The translations under genes and the position numbers were made by a program. The notes below the pieces were generated by a model. It had not been told where the DNA came from and did not search any database. It saw only the letters and a list, made by a program, of their open reading frames with translations. A stretch of DNA of 64,000 bases. Source: JAEVLT01 sp964484065. GTDB taxonomy: Bacteria; Bacillota; Bacilli; Bacillales; Cytobacillaceae. This document shows, piece after piece, positions 51,836-59,764 of the stretch. How positions within the stretch are numbered: position 1 is the stretch's first letter; each line of letters opens with the position of its first letter. The stretch covers positions 52,273-116,272 of the forward strand of contig CAZAEW010000004.1 in NCBI GenBank assembly GCA_964484065.1, read 5' to 3'.

Positions 51836-52651
51836 ATGAAAGGGTACATGTCTATGACTTTTCGAACATTAAAGATTCTCACCATCCTCATTCCAACACT
51901 TTTAATTGGAGGCTTCGAATTTATTCGCCATACTCTTTTGTTTCATTACTTATCAATGGAAACGGGTAACTATGTAATTACGATCCTGACATTTGTAATT
52001 TCAGCCATTTATGCCAATTGGATGTTTAAAACAATGGAGATTAAAAATAAACGGATTACAGAGGAACGCGAATTAAGGGCGATTTATGAAGAACGAGAGC
52101 GTCTCGCCAAGGAATTACATGATAGTATCGCTCAGTCATTATTTCTATTAAAAGTTGATTTGAAAAAAAATAAGATGCAGGAAGCAGGGGCCGTCGTAAA
52201 CACGATCGATACCAATTTACGTCAGGCTATTTTTAACCTGCGCATGAAACCGGCTGAGGGCGGAAACTTCACCAAAAGAATTGAAAATTGGATTGATCAA
52301 TGGAGCACTGTGGCAGGTGTAGATACGAGTACTGAAATTGACGTTGAAGAAGGGTATTTCAGTTCCGCAGAAGCAGTTCATCTCTTTGGAATTATTCAGG
52401 AAGCTTACACTAACATTCGGAAGCATGCATATGCAGATCACGCGGAACTTCATTTAAGGACGGAAGGGAATAACTGGGAACTTTCCATTGAGGATGATGG
52501 AGTCGGTTTTTCGATCAATGAGGTCTATTCCCGGCATTATGGCCTCGAGATGTTAGAAGAAAGAGTAAATAAACTGGGTGCATTTTTGGATATTATCTCC
52601 AGTGAGCGGCAAGGGACAAAAATTATTGTGAAAGGGGTGAAGAGCAGATGA
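51836..52651 (+). CDS. NarX/DesK-type sensor histidine kinase linked to nos genes
   Basis: A 271-residue HisKA_3 kinase. Two membrane helices (about 10-28 and 45-62) with almost no outer loop. Phospho-acceptor in ERERLAKELHDSIAQSLF (His about 95); N-box IIQEAYTNIRKHA; G1 IEDDGVGF; G2 HYGLEMLEER. I chose ATG 51836 after GAGGTAG; readings from 51704 would overlap nosF by 77 bases. The short outer part suggests membrane or cytoplasmic sensing. Response-regulator ATG overlaps its stop. Sensing of NO, oxygen or copper is open. Confidence 0.87.
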   Translation: MKGYMSMTFRTLKILTILIPTLLIGGFEFIRHTLLFHYLSMETGNYVITILTFVISAIYANWMFKTMEIKNKRITEERELRAIYEERERLAKELHDSIAQSLFLLKVDLKKNKMQEAGAVVNTIDTNLRQAIFNLRMKPAEGGNFTKRIENWIDQWSTVAGVDTSTEIDVEEGYFSSAEAVHLFGIIQEAYTNIRKHAYADHAELHLRTEGNNWELSIEDDGVGFSINEVYSRHYGLEMLEERVNKLGAFLDIISSERQGTKIIVKGVKSR

Positions 52652-53292
52652 CCACTGCTTACCGGGTTTTAATTACGGACGACCATCCTCATTCAAGGAA
52701 GGCAATAAAAGCCATTCTTGAGGATGAACCGCTGTTTACCATTATTGGCGAGGCCACTAATGGAATGGAAGCAGTTGAACTATGTGATTTACTTCTTCCC
52801 GATCTTGTTTTAATGGATATTGAAATGCCTGTTTTAAATGGCCTAGAAGCAACAAAAATTATCAAAGAAAAAAATCCGCTTATTAAAGTGATCATATTGA
52901 GTGTTTCAGATGATGTTGCTGATTTGTTTACTGCCATTCAATATGGTGCCCAAGGGTATCTTTTGAAGAATATGGATCCAGACGAATGGCTTCAATACTT
53001 GCGTTCCGTTGCGGATGGATCTGCGGTTGCGGCAAGAGGAATGGCTGGAAAACTACTTTATCAATTTAGGGAAGCAGACGTTGAGCATTCTCCTTCTACG
53101 CCTTCTTTGACGGCAAGGGAAAAAGAAATACTCCTGCTTGTTGCACAAGGATTAACCAATAAACAAATTGGCAAACAATTATTTATTGCTGAAAATACAG
53201 TTAAAAATCATATCAAAAGTTTATTAGGCAAGCTTGAAGTAGAAAACCGCGTTCAGCTTGCCTCCTATGCAATGAAGCATGGCCTTAGTTAA
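52648..53292 (+). CDS. NarL/FixJ-family response regulator
   Basis: A 214-residue two-domain regulator. Receiver (1-125) has acidic pocket ITDDHP, phospho-acceptor Asp57 in LVLMDIEMP, and Lys in YLLKN. The LuxR-type helix-turn-helix is about 150-205 (LTAREKEILLLVAQGLTNKQIGKQLFIAENTVKNHIKSLL; core GLTNKQI..QL.I...TVKNH). The ATG overlaps the kinase stop by four bases. It presumably controls the nos genes upstream, but no repeat boxes were found in their promoter region. Confidence 0.92.
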   Translation: MTTAYRVLITDDHPHSRKAIKAILEDEPLFTIIGEATNGMEAVELCDLLLPDLVLMDIEMPVLNGLEATKIIKEKNPLIKVIILSVSDDVADLFTAIQYGAQGYLLKNMDPDEWLQYLRSVADGSAVAARGMAGKLLYQFREADVEHSPSTPSLTAREKEILLLVAQGLTNKQIGKQLFIAENTVKNHIKSLLGKLEVENRVQLASYAMKHGLS

Positions 53293-53314
53293 TTTTTGCA
53301 AACACACATAAATT

Positions 53315-53356
53315 AAAAACCGAAACCGGGACTTGAATGAAAGGCTCGGTTTTTTC
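53315..53356 (+). terminator. Terminator of the two-component operon
   Basis: AAAAACCGA pairs with TCGGTTTTTT, with a 20-base loop that contains a smaller ACCGGG/CT stem. Confidence 0.7.
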
Positions 53357-53376
53357 ATTTTTGTAAGGTAAATAAG

Positions 53377-53404
53377 TTACTATTTTCTATTTTTAAGTTA
53401 TAAT
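53377..53404 (+). promoter_or_regulatory. Promoter of the OsmC gene
   Basis: TATAAT (53399-53404) with TTACTA 16 nt upstream (53377-53382), 40 bases before the start codon. Confidence 0.5.
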
Positions 53405-53443
53405 TGAAAAGAACTCTCATTTACCATGTTAGGAGGCAATGAA

Positions 53444-53890
53444 ATGGAAAGTCATTATTTTTCAGTAACCGGCAATTGGCAAGGAGATCGTAACGGTAAT
53501 GGAACGATCCAAACAAATGACGGTTTAACGCTTGATGTTTCTGTTCCAAAAGAATTAGACGGCCCCGGAATTGGATCAAACCCTGAGGAACTCCTTATTT
53601 CTTCTGCAAACAACTGCTATATGATCACACTTGGTGCGATGTTAGGAAACAGAAAAATTAAATTGGAAAAACTGGAGGTTGTTTCCGAAGGGAGAGTTGA
53701 TAAGGTTGATGGGAGATTGAAATTTAGCCACATCATTCATCGTCCCTCATTATACATAAGTCCGGATTCGGAAGTGATTCCTGAAAAATTGAAGGAACTT
53801 GCTGTTAGAGCCGAAAAAGCCTGCTTTATCTCCAATACTTTGAGAACCAGCATTGCTTTTTCTGTTGAACCGAAAGTTATTACTTTATAA
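53444..53890 (+). CDS. OsmC/Ohr-family peroxiredoxin-like protein
   Basis: A 148-residue cytosolic protein. The two reactive cysteines occur in SANNCYMITLG and EKACFISNTLR. GTIQTNDGLTLDVSVPKELDGPGIGSNPEELLI is the usual N-terminal part (core GPG..SNPEELL). This is the SACOL1771/YmaD-like branch rather than true OhrA. The start ATG 53444 lies seven bases after AGGAGG; an upstream ATG is inside the ribosome site. It likely reduces organic hydroperoxides. Single-gene unit. Confidence 0.87.
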   Translation: MESHYFSVTGNWQGDRNGNGTIQTNDGLTLDVSVPKELDGPGIGSNPEELLISSANNCYMITLGAMLGNRKIKLEKLEVVSEGRVDKVDGRLKFSHIIHRPSLYISPDSEVIPEKLKELAVRAEKACFISNTLRTSIAFSVEPKVITL

Positions 53891-53896
53891 AACTTG

Positions 53897-53931
53897 TGTA
53901 AACCCTTCCATTTTTTTGATTAGACTATAAT
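53897..53931 (+). promoter_or_regulatory. Possible promoter and cre-like site upstream of malate synthase G
   Basis: TATAAT (53926-53931) lies about 250 bases before the start. TGTAAACCCTTCCA (53897-53910) matches the CcpA cre consensus TGNAANCGNWNNCW except for one base (CC for CG). If real, it would cover the -35 position and give catabolite repression. Confidence 0.35.
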
Positions 53932-54186
53932 TTTTTAATATTTTAAGAAAAAATCAGAAAAAATGCATTTACAATAGAGAGAAAGTTTTTTATAGTAAAG
54001 TAAATCGCCGCAAAAATTCAGTAATTGTTCTTATTTAACACCGTAAGGTTTTGAAACGTAATACTGACTAAATTTGTAGGTGTTATTTTTTTAAAACATA
54101 TTATAAACGGCGTTGCGTAATAAGCAACAGTAAAGAACTGCGGAAATCCATTTCAAAATACGAACAAAATGAAGGAGGAAAACATG

Positions 54187-56364
54187 ATGACAAACTATAT
54201 CAAAGTAGGTAATTTGCAGGTTGCAGACGAACTTTATGAGTTCATTAATGCAAATGTTCTTCCAGGAAGCCAAGTAAACCAAGAGTATTTCTGGGCAGGG
54301 TTGGAATCCATTATTAAGGATTTAACTCCTAAAAACAGAGCCTTGCTGGCGCAACGTGATGATTTTCAAAACAAAATTAATCAATGGCATCTTGAAAACA
54401 AAAATTTTGAGTTTAATAAGTATAAAGCATTTCTTGAAGAGATCGGCTATTTAGAGCCGGAAGTGGAAGATTTCAAGATTTCGACAGAAAATGCCGATGA
54501 CGAAATCACTATCCAGGCAGGCCCTCAATTAGTTGTACCAGTTAATAATGACCGGTATGCGCTAAATGCGGCAAATGCCCGATGGGGAAGTCTTTATGAT
54601 GCCCTTTATGGATCGGATGCCATCAGTGAAGAAAATGGCGCACAACGTGAAGGTGGGTATAATCCGGTTCGAGGTGGAAAAGTAATTGCTTTTGGGAAAG
54701 ATTTCTTGGACAAAACGGTTCCATTGGAAGAAGGTTCCCATAAAGAGGCTGTTCAATACAGAGTTGCGGATGGAAAGCTCATCGTAACGCTTAGCAGCGG
54801 AAAAGAAGTGGGACTAGTTGATTCTGAAAAGTTTGCTGGTTTCCAGGGTGAGACAATTTCACCATCAGCAGTTTTGATTAAAAATAACGGCATTTATTTT
54901 GAAATTCAAATTGATCGCAATCACCCAATCGGTAAATCCGATGATGCGGGTGTAAAAGATATTCTTCTTGAAGCAGCCTTAACAACAATTATGGACTGTG
55001 AAGATTCTGTTGCTGCTGTAGACGCTGAGGATAAGGTTCTTGTATACCGCAACTGGCTCGGGATGATGAAGGGAGATTTAAGCGCAACATTTGTCAAAAA
55101 TGGGAAAACAGTGACACGCAGAATGAATCCTGACCGGAACTATGTTTCTCCAAGTGGTCAAGAATTTTCTCTGCCTGGCCGTTCCCTGATGTTTGTCCGA
55201 AATGTGGGTCATTTAATGACGAACAGTGCGATTTTAGATCAAGACGGTCAAGAGGTATTTGAAGGAATTCAGGATGCAGTATTTACAAGTTTAATTGCCA
55301 AGCATTCCTTGCTAGGCACCGGAACATACCAAAATGGTTCTAAAGGTTCAATTTATATCGTTAAACCTAAAATGCATGGCTCTAAAGAAGTAGCGTATGC
55401 CAATGAGCTGTTTAATCGTACTGAGGATCTCCTTGGCTTAAAACGTAATACGATCAAAATTGGTGTTATGGACGAAGAACGCCGCACCTCTTTAAACCTA
55501 AAAGCGTGTATTAATGAAGTTAAAGAACGTATTGTATTCATTAATACCGGATTCCTTGACCGGACAGGAGATGAAATGCATACTTCAATGGAAGCTGGTC
55601 CAATGATCCGCAAAAATGATATGAAATCTTCAACATGGCTGCAAAGCTATGAAAAATCGAATGTATACCGCGGTTTAGAAACAGGCTTCCAAGGACGTGC
55701 TCAAATCGGTAAGGGTATGTGGGCAATGCCGGACTTAATGGCTGCTATGCTTGAGCAAAAGATTGGCCATCCGAAAGCAGGAGCCAATACGGCTTGGGTT
55801 CCTTCACCAACAGGGGCTACGGTCCATGCATTGCATTACCACCAAGTAAATGTTCCGGAAGTTCAAAATGGATTCTTTAAAGACATTACGGATTTACGGG
55901 ATGACATTCTTCAGATTCCTGTTTCCCAGGATCCTAGTTGGAGTCCTGAAGAAATTCAAGCAGAGCTTGATAACAATTCACAAGGGATTCTTGGCTATGT
56001 AGTTCGCTGGGTAGAGCAAGGTGTTGGTTGTTCGAAAGTTCCTGATATTAATAACATTGGCCTTATGGAGGACCGTGCAACATTAAGAATTTCCAGCCAG
56101 CACATTGCTAACTGGCTGCACCATGGTATTTGTACAAAAGAACAAGTACTTAAAACATTGACACGCATGGCAATTGTTGTAGATGAACAAAATGCAGGTG
56201 ACGCCAACTATCGGAATATGGCTCCTAATTATGATGATTCTGTTGCATTCCAAGCAGCATGTGATCTTGTATTCGAAGGATATGATCAGCCAAATGGTTA
56301 TACAGAACCAATTCTTCATCGCCGCCGTATTGAAGCAAAAGCAAAATTTGCCGTAAAACAATAA
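54187..56364 (+). CDS. glcB: Malate synthase G
   Basis: Condenses glyoxylate with acetyl-CoA to malate. The 725 residues match the G isoform; AceB-type enzymes are about 530. It has the N-terminal VGNLQVADELYEFIN, LNAANARWGSLYDALYGSDAI (core NARWGSLYDALYG), MDCEDSVAAVDAEDK with the acidic metal site, TGFLDRTGDEMHTSMEAGPM, and the C-terminal LMEDRATLRISSQHIANWL. ATG 54187 lies eight bases after AGGAGG (54184 is an alternative). No aceA or glycolate genes are nearby, so the glyoxylate source is elsewhere. Confidence 0.96.
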   Translation: MTNYIKVGNLQVADELYEFINANVLPGSQVNQEYFWAGLESIIKDLTPKNRALLAQRDDFQNKINQWHLENKNFEFNKYKAFLEEIGYLEPEVEDFKISTENADDEITIQAGPQLVVPVNNDRYALNAANARWGSLYDALYGSDAISEENGAQREGGYNPVRGGKVIAFGKDFLDKTVPLEEGSHKEAVQYRVADGKLIVTLSSGKEVGLVDSEKFAGFQGETISPSAVLIKNNGIYFEIQIDRNHPIGKSDDAGVKDILLEAALTTIMDCEDSVAAVDAEDKVLVYRNWLGMMKGDLSATFVKNGKTVTRRMNPDRNYVSPSGQEFSLPGRSLMFVRNVGHLMTNSAILDQDGQEVFEGIQDAVFTSLIAKHSLLGTGTYQNGSKGSIYIVKPKMHGSKEVAYANELFNRTEDLLGLKRNTIKIGVMDEERRTSLNLKACINEVKERIVFINTGFLDRTGDEMHTSMEAGPMIRKNDMKSSTWLQSYEKSNVYRGLETGFQGRAQIGKGMWAMPDLMAAMLEQKIGHPKAGANTAWVPSPTGATVHALHYHQVNVPEVQNGFFKDITDLRDDILQIPVSQDPSWSPEEIQAELDNNSQGILGYVVRWVEQGVGCSKVPDINNIGLMEDRATLRISSQHIANWLHHGICTKEQVLKTLTRMAIVVDEQNAGDANYRNMAPNYDDSVAFQAACDLVFEGYDQPNGYTEPILHRRRIEAKAKFAVKQ

Positions 56365-56379
56365 CAGCTAAAGATTGTT

Positions 56380-56417
56380 AAAAACCTAGCTTAGCAATTT
56401 GCTAAGCTAGGTTTTTT
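56380..56417. terminator. Terminator of malate synthase G
   Basis: AAAAACCTAGCTTAGCAA pairs with TTGCTAAGCTAGGTTTTT; near-perfect palindrome with T-run. Confidence 0.93.
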
Positions 56418-56576
56418 TGCTTAATAATAGTCTTATTTACAAAACAACAAGAAATATGTAGAATCTTGGAATCTGCTTGTTAATTATTCTAAATTCCGAC
56501 ATAAACCTCCAATAGCTTACTTATGAGCAGTTATTTGTCAAATTACGCGGAAACTATATAATAGAAGAAACTCGTC

Positions 56577-56834
56577 TTAATTTTTCCAAACCCGCAGTAC
56601 GTAGCCTCCACATCCGCACTGATCGATAAAAGAGGTTTTGATTTTATCTCCAAAAAACGACATTAAAGCAGGTGTTAAAAAGTCATTAGGGTTCTCGAAA
56701 ACAGCAGGGGTAACTAAATTTACGTAAAATCCTTTCGCTGTTTGTTCCACTGCTTTAATAGCATCCTTGACAACTAATTCCATATCCCATTCATATTCCT
56801 CATGCTCTAGAGAAATCGACCAATTTTTGTCCAT
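56577..56834 (-). CDS. Candidate CGCGG-family radical-SAM-modified peptide (RiPP) precursor
   Basis: An 85-residue protein with a long acidic leader-like part (KNWSISLEHEEYEWDMELVV; KDAIKAVEQ; GFYVNLVTP) and a short C-terminal core QCGCGGYVLRVW with Cys73 and Cys75 in CGCGG. This agrees with the protein family that NCBI names CGCGG family rSAM-modified RiPP protein, from memory. ATG 56834 is seven bases after GGAGG, so it is well expressed. No radical-SAM/SPASM enzyme is visible in the window. It sits alone between glcB and the acetate transporter. Confidence 0.75.
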   Translation of the reverse strand: MDKNWSISLEHEEYEWDMELVVKDAIKAVEQTAKGFYVNLVTPAVFENPNDFLTPALMSFFGDKIKTSFIDQCGCGGYVLRVWKN

Positions 56835-57426
56835 TGTTCTACCTCCACATTTAAATTATAAAATGGGAGCCCCTTTTTGGTTGTGATGGGAATCATCAAA
56901 ATGGGAGGTTGGAACTAATACAGAATTTAAATGTTATCCCGAAAAATCAAATACTTTTCACTGCAAATGATCTTTATCCTTTCTGCTGCTTTCACCTTAA
57001 TTCCCCTAAAAACTGGCAGCAAAAAACCTCAAAAAATAACAGGCACACTCCTATATTTTTTATTGTAAATTTATTGTTCTGAAAAATTACTAATATTAAT
57101 ACTGTAAAAACAGCGTAAAATAGCCGAATTTTAGGTGTATGCCAAAATATGTATGAATAGTCAAAAAACAACTTCAAAAAAAAATATTGACATATTTGCT
57201 CGAGCAGATATAATTTTATTGAAATATCCAAAAATTCTAAAAAGAGAGAATTGCGTGAAAGTGTCGAGAGTTGGGGTACTGGAACACTTGCAAAACAAAA
57301 AGAATTGCTGTCTCTTTGGTTAATTTACGAATAGGGGGGATTAAGAGTAGGTTTGGATATTTTATGAAAAAGGAACACCAGCGCTGCTAAATTTGGCTGG
57401 CCAGGCAAAAACATAAGAAGGTGAAA
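56835..57426. other. Intergenic region between the CGCGG precursor and the acetate transporter
   Basis: About 590 bp. The left part (to about 57180) is AT-rich with no gene. The right part contains the strong promoter at 57187 and a 240-base leader with a GC-rich CAGCGCTG palindrome at about 57379. A short frame at 57135 lacks a ribosome site. No coding gene is supported. Confidence 0.5.
57187..57214 (+). promoter_or_regulatory. Strong promoter with internal palindrome, acetate transporter
   Basis: TTGACA (57187-57192), 16-nt spacer, TATAAT (57209-57214). The spacer contains the perfect 10-bp palindrome TGCTCGAGCA (57197-57206), a likely repressor site. The start codon is about 247 bases downstream. 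Confidence 0.75.
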
Positions 57427-57459
57427 ATGGAATCATATTTATATTATCAGGAGGAATAA
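57427..57459 (+). CDS. Possible 10-codon leader peptide before the acetate transporter
   Basis: MESYLYYQEE, preceded by AAGAAGGTGAAA; its stop is one base before the transporter ATG, and it contains the transporter ribosome site. It may give translational coupling. Support is only positional. Confidence 0.3.
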   Translation: MESYLYYQEE

Positions 57460-57460
57460 A

Positions 57461-58111
57461 ATGGAAAATCAAAATACGGCACACGTTAAAATTCAAGTGG
57501 CAGATCCATCTGCAATTGGACTATTCGGACTTGCAATGGTAACACTAGTTGCATCAACCCAAAAATTGGAATTAACAACGGGATTATCTTTTATTATACC
57601 GTGGGCATTCTTTTTAGGCGGACTGGCACAGCTTTGGGCAAGCATTCAAGATTCAAAGCATAATAACGTTTTTGGTGCTACGGCGTTCGGTGCTTATGGT
57701 TTATTTTGGTTCGGTGTAGGCGCATCCTGGTTAATCCAAATGGGTGTATTTGGTAAAACTCTTGCGGCTGCAGTAGATCCAAAGCAGCTTGGCGTTGCGT
57801 TTGTTGGATACTTGATCTTCAGCCTTTTCATGACAATTGGTGCTATGGAAACACATAAAGTTTTATTCCTGATTTTTGTATTAATTGACTTTTTATTCGC
57901 TGGATTAGCATTAACTACTTTTGGAATCGCCCCTGAAACGACGCACAAAATAGCTGCCGTTTCTGAACTTCTCATTGCCATCCTTGGCTTATATGGTGCA
58001 GGAGCTGCTGTATTAAATTCACACTTTGGTAAAGTGGTATTACCGGTAGGAAAGCCATTTGGCATCTTCAAAAAAGAAGATCAAAAAATGAAATTATTGA
58101 AAAACGCTTAA
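57461..58111 (+). CDS. satP: Acetate uptake transporter (GPR1/FUN34/YaaH family)
   Basis: A 216-residue, six-helix carrier that imports acetate (and in relatives succinate) with protons. The family start NPAPLGL appears as DPSAIGLFGLA, and FLGGLAQLWASI, FGAYGLFWFGVG and MTIGAMETHKVLFLIFVL are typical. ATG 57461 after CAGGAGG. The single gene is preceded by a strong promoter. Closeness to malate synthase G suggests use during growth on C2 compounds. The symbol is by family; orthology to E. coli SatP is approximate. Confidence 0.9.
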   Translation: MENQNTAHVKIQVADPSAIGLFGLAMVTLVASTQKLELTTGLSFIIPWAFFLGGLAQLWASIQDSKHNNVFGATAFGAYGLFWFGVGASWLIQMGVFGKTLAAAVDPKQLGVAFVGYLIFSLFMTIGAMETHKVLFLIFVLIDFLFAGLALTTFGIAPETTHKIAAVSELLIAILGLYGAGAAVLNSHFGKVVLPVGKPFGIFKKEDQKMKLLKNA

Positions 58112-58123
58112 GCAGAAACAATT

Positions 58124-58168
58124 GGTGCCTGCCTCAAACAGCTTAAATGTGGGGGCAGGCACTTATTC
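58124..58168 (+). terminator. Hairpin terminator after the acetate transporter
   Basis: GTGCCTGCC pairs with GGCAGGCAC around a 20-base loop, followed by TTATTC. The T-run is short, so termination may be moderate. Confidence 0.65.
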
Positions 58169-58213
58169 ATTAGAAACCAATCCCGGATAAAGGCCATTTT
58201 TTTGTAAATCACG

Positions 58214-58354
58214 TTAAAGGATACATATTTCATGTTCAGCTACCAAAAGAACTTTATCAGGGTTATTTAAACTTTGTATTTCATAGCGGCCATTTTGGTA
58301 ATCATAAAGTATTTTATAGAGATTTCCGTTATAACGAACTCTTCTATTATTCAT
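58214..58354 (-). CDS. Small hypothetical protein, 46 residues
   Basis: Starts MNNRRVRYNGNLYKILYDYQ and ends LVAEHEICIL. It is basic at the N-terminus and acidic at the C-terminus, and looks like a four-strand beta protein. AGGAGG lies nine bases before the ATG. I do not recognise a family; similar tiny proteins occur in Bacilli without function. It is convergent with the acetate transporter and divergent from the 3D-domain gene. Confidence 0.6.
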   Translation of the reverse strand: MNNRRVRYNGNLYKILYDYQNGRYEIQSLNNPDKVLLVAEHEICIL

Positions 58355-58625
58355 ATCCGTTTGCCTCCTAAATTATATCTATATGAATACTTTAATATAT
58401 TTTCGATAATTGTTTTCTAGTTTTGTGAGAAATTCTAACACTGTATTTTGTGAAAACATATAATTCATAAAATGGAAAATTATGATGGGGAAATTTTGCC
58501 GTTTGAAAAAGTTTTTTGTTTTTTCTCTCGTATGTGACAAAAATGGATGTACTTTTAATATTTTTGTAACATGGCTGGTACAATCATTTGGTATAAATGT
58601 ATCTATAGGGAGAAAGGAGCATGCC

Positions 58626-59702
58626 ATGATAGCACGTAAAATTCTCATAATGTGTGCAGGTGTGATGGTTTTATCTGGTTCTGCGGCAGCATATGCACAA
58701 ACAAATACAGAAACTTTACAAAATATCCAGCAGGAGCTTCAACAAAAAGCCCAAGAAAAACAAGCTGTTAATCAAGATATTCAGAATATACAACAAGAAA
58801 TCTCCTCATTAAATACATATATTTCTGAGAATCAGGCATCACTTGCAAAAACCCAAGAAAAAATGAATGTGACAAAACAGCTTATTGAACAAAAAAGAGA
58901 AGAAATTGTCACACTTGAAGACAAAATTCTAAACCGTAAAGAGGTAATGAAGAAGCGTCTTCTTGCTCTTCAGCACGATGATAATCTAAGCATCGTTATT
59001 AAGGTTTTCTTAGACTCTAAAAATTTCAATGATTTTATCCAGCGTGCCAGTGCAGTATCTGCGCTGTTCAATGCCGATCAGGATATCCTAAAAGCACAGC
59101 AAAATGATCTTCAAGAGATTGAAGTGGCAAAAAAAGAGATTGACAGGCAGGAACAAATTTTAGAAAATGAGCAGACTACTCTTGCAAAACAGCAGCAGGA
59201 TCTCGCCTCAAATATGCAGCAAAGACAAGCCACGTTAACTTCATTGCAAGAAAAATTTAACCAGATTGATTCTCAAATGGCACTTGCTGAGCAGCAGAAG
59301 GCAGATATTATGTCGCAAATTCAAGCTGCGCAAGAACAGCTTCGCCAGCAGCAAGCGGCGGCAGCTGCCCAAGCTGCCTCACCACAGAACCAGAATACTT
59401 CTGCTCCTGCTTCAAGCGGCCAAGAAATGTATGTCACTGCAACCGCATATAGTCCTGAAGAATCCGGGGCTGTAACGTCGCTGGGCTATAATATCAAAAA
59501 TAATCCGAATATGAAATTGATTGCCGTGGATCCTTCCGTAATTCCTTTGGGGAAAAAGGTTTGGGTTGAAGGTTATGGAACAGCAATCGCTGGTGATACC
59601 GGCGGCGCCATTAAGGGTTATCGAATTGATGTCTTGGTGCCTACAAAAGCAGACGCAGCTGCATGGGGAAGAAGAACGGTTAAAATAATCGTTTTAGATT
59701 AA
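58626..59702 (+). CDS. Secreted coiled-coil plus 3D-domain cell-wall protein
   Basis: A 358-residue exported protein. Signal peptide MIARKILIMCAGVMVLSGSAAAYA, cut near residue 24. Residues 30-250 form a Gln/Glu/Lys-rich coiled coil like the N-domain of PcsB/CwlO. A low-complexity Ala/Gln linker (about 230-270) is followed by a 3D domain: VTATAYSPEESG, VDPSVIPLGKKVWV, GDTGGAIKGYRIDVL (three conserved Asp). 3D domains cleave glycan in MltA-like fashion. ATG 58626 follows AAAGGAG. It has no LysM. Single gene with own terminator. Confidence 0.88.
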   Translation: MIARKILIMCAGVMVLSGSAAAYAQTNTETLQNIQQELQQKAQEKQAVNQDIQNIQQEISSLNTYISENQASLAKTQEKMNVTKQLIEQKREEIVTLEDKILNRKEVMKKRLLALQHDDNLSIVIKVFLDSKNFNDFIQRASAVSALFNADQDILKAQQNDLQEIEVAKKEIDRQEQILENEQTTLAKQQQDLASNMQQRQATLTSLQEKFNQIDSQMALAEQQKADIMSQIQAAQEQLRQQQAAAAAQAASPQNQNTSAPASSGQEMYVTATAYSPEESGAVTSLGYNIKNNPNMKLIAVDPSVIPLGKKVWVEGYGTAIAGDTGGAIKGYRIDVLVPTKADAAAWGRRTVKIIVLD

Positions 59703-59716
59703 TTTGGAGCAGAAAG

Positions 59717-59743
59717 AAAAGGAAGGCATAGCCTTCCTTTTTA
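59717..59743. terminator. Bidirectional terminator between 3D and EamA genes
   Basis: AAAGGAAGG pairs with CCTTCCTTT around CATAG, with A- and T-runs outside. Confidence 0.85.
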
Positions 59744-59764
59744 TTTGGAAACGTCAACGCCAAA

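Noticed and set aside
54050..54070. TTGAAACGTAATACT considered as a cre site for malate synthase
   Set aside because: Spacing inside the consensus is one base short; the site at 53897 fits better.
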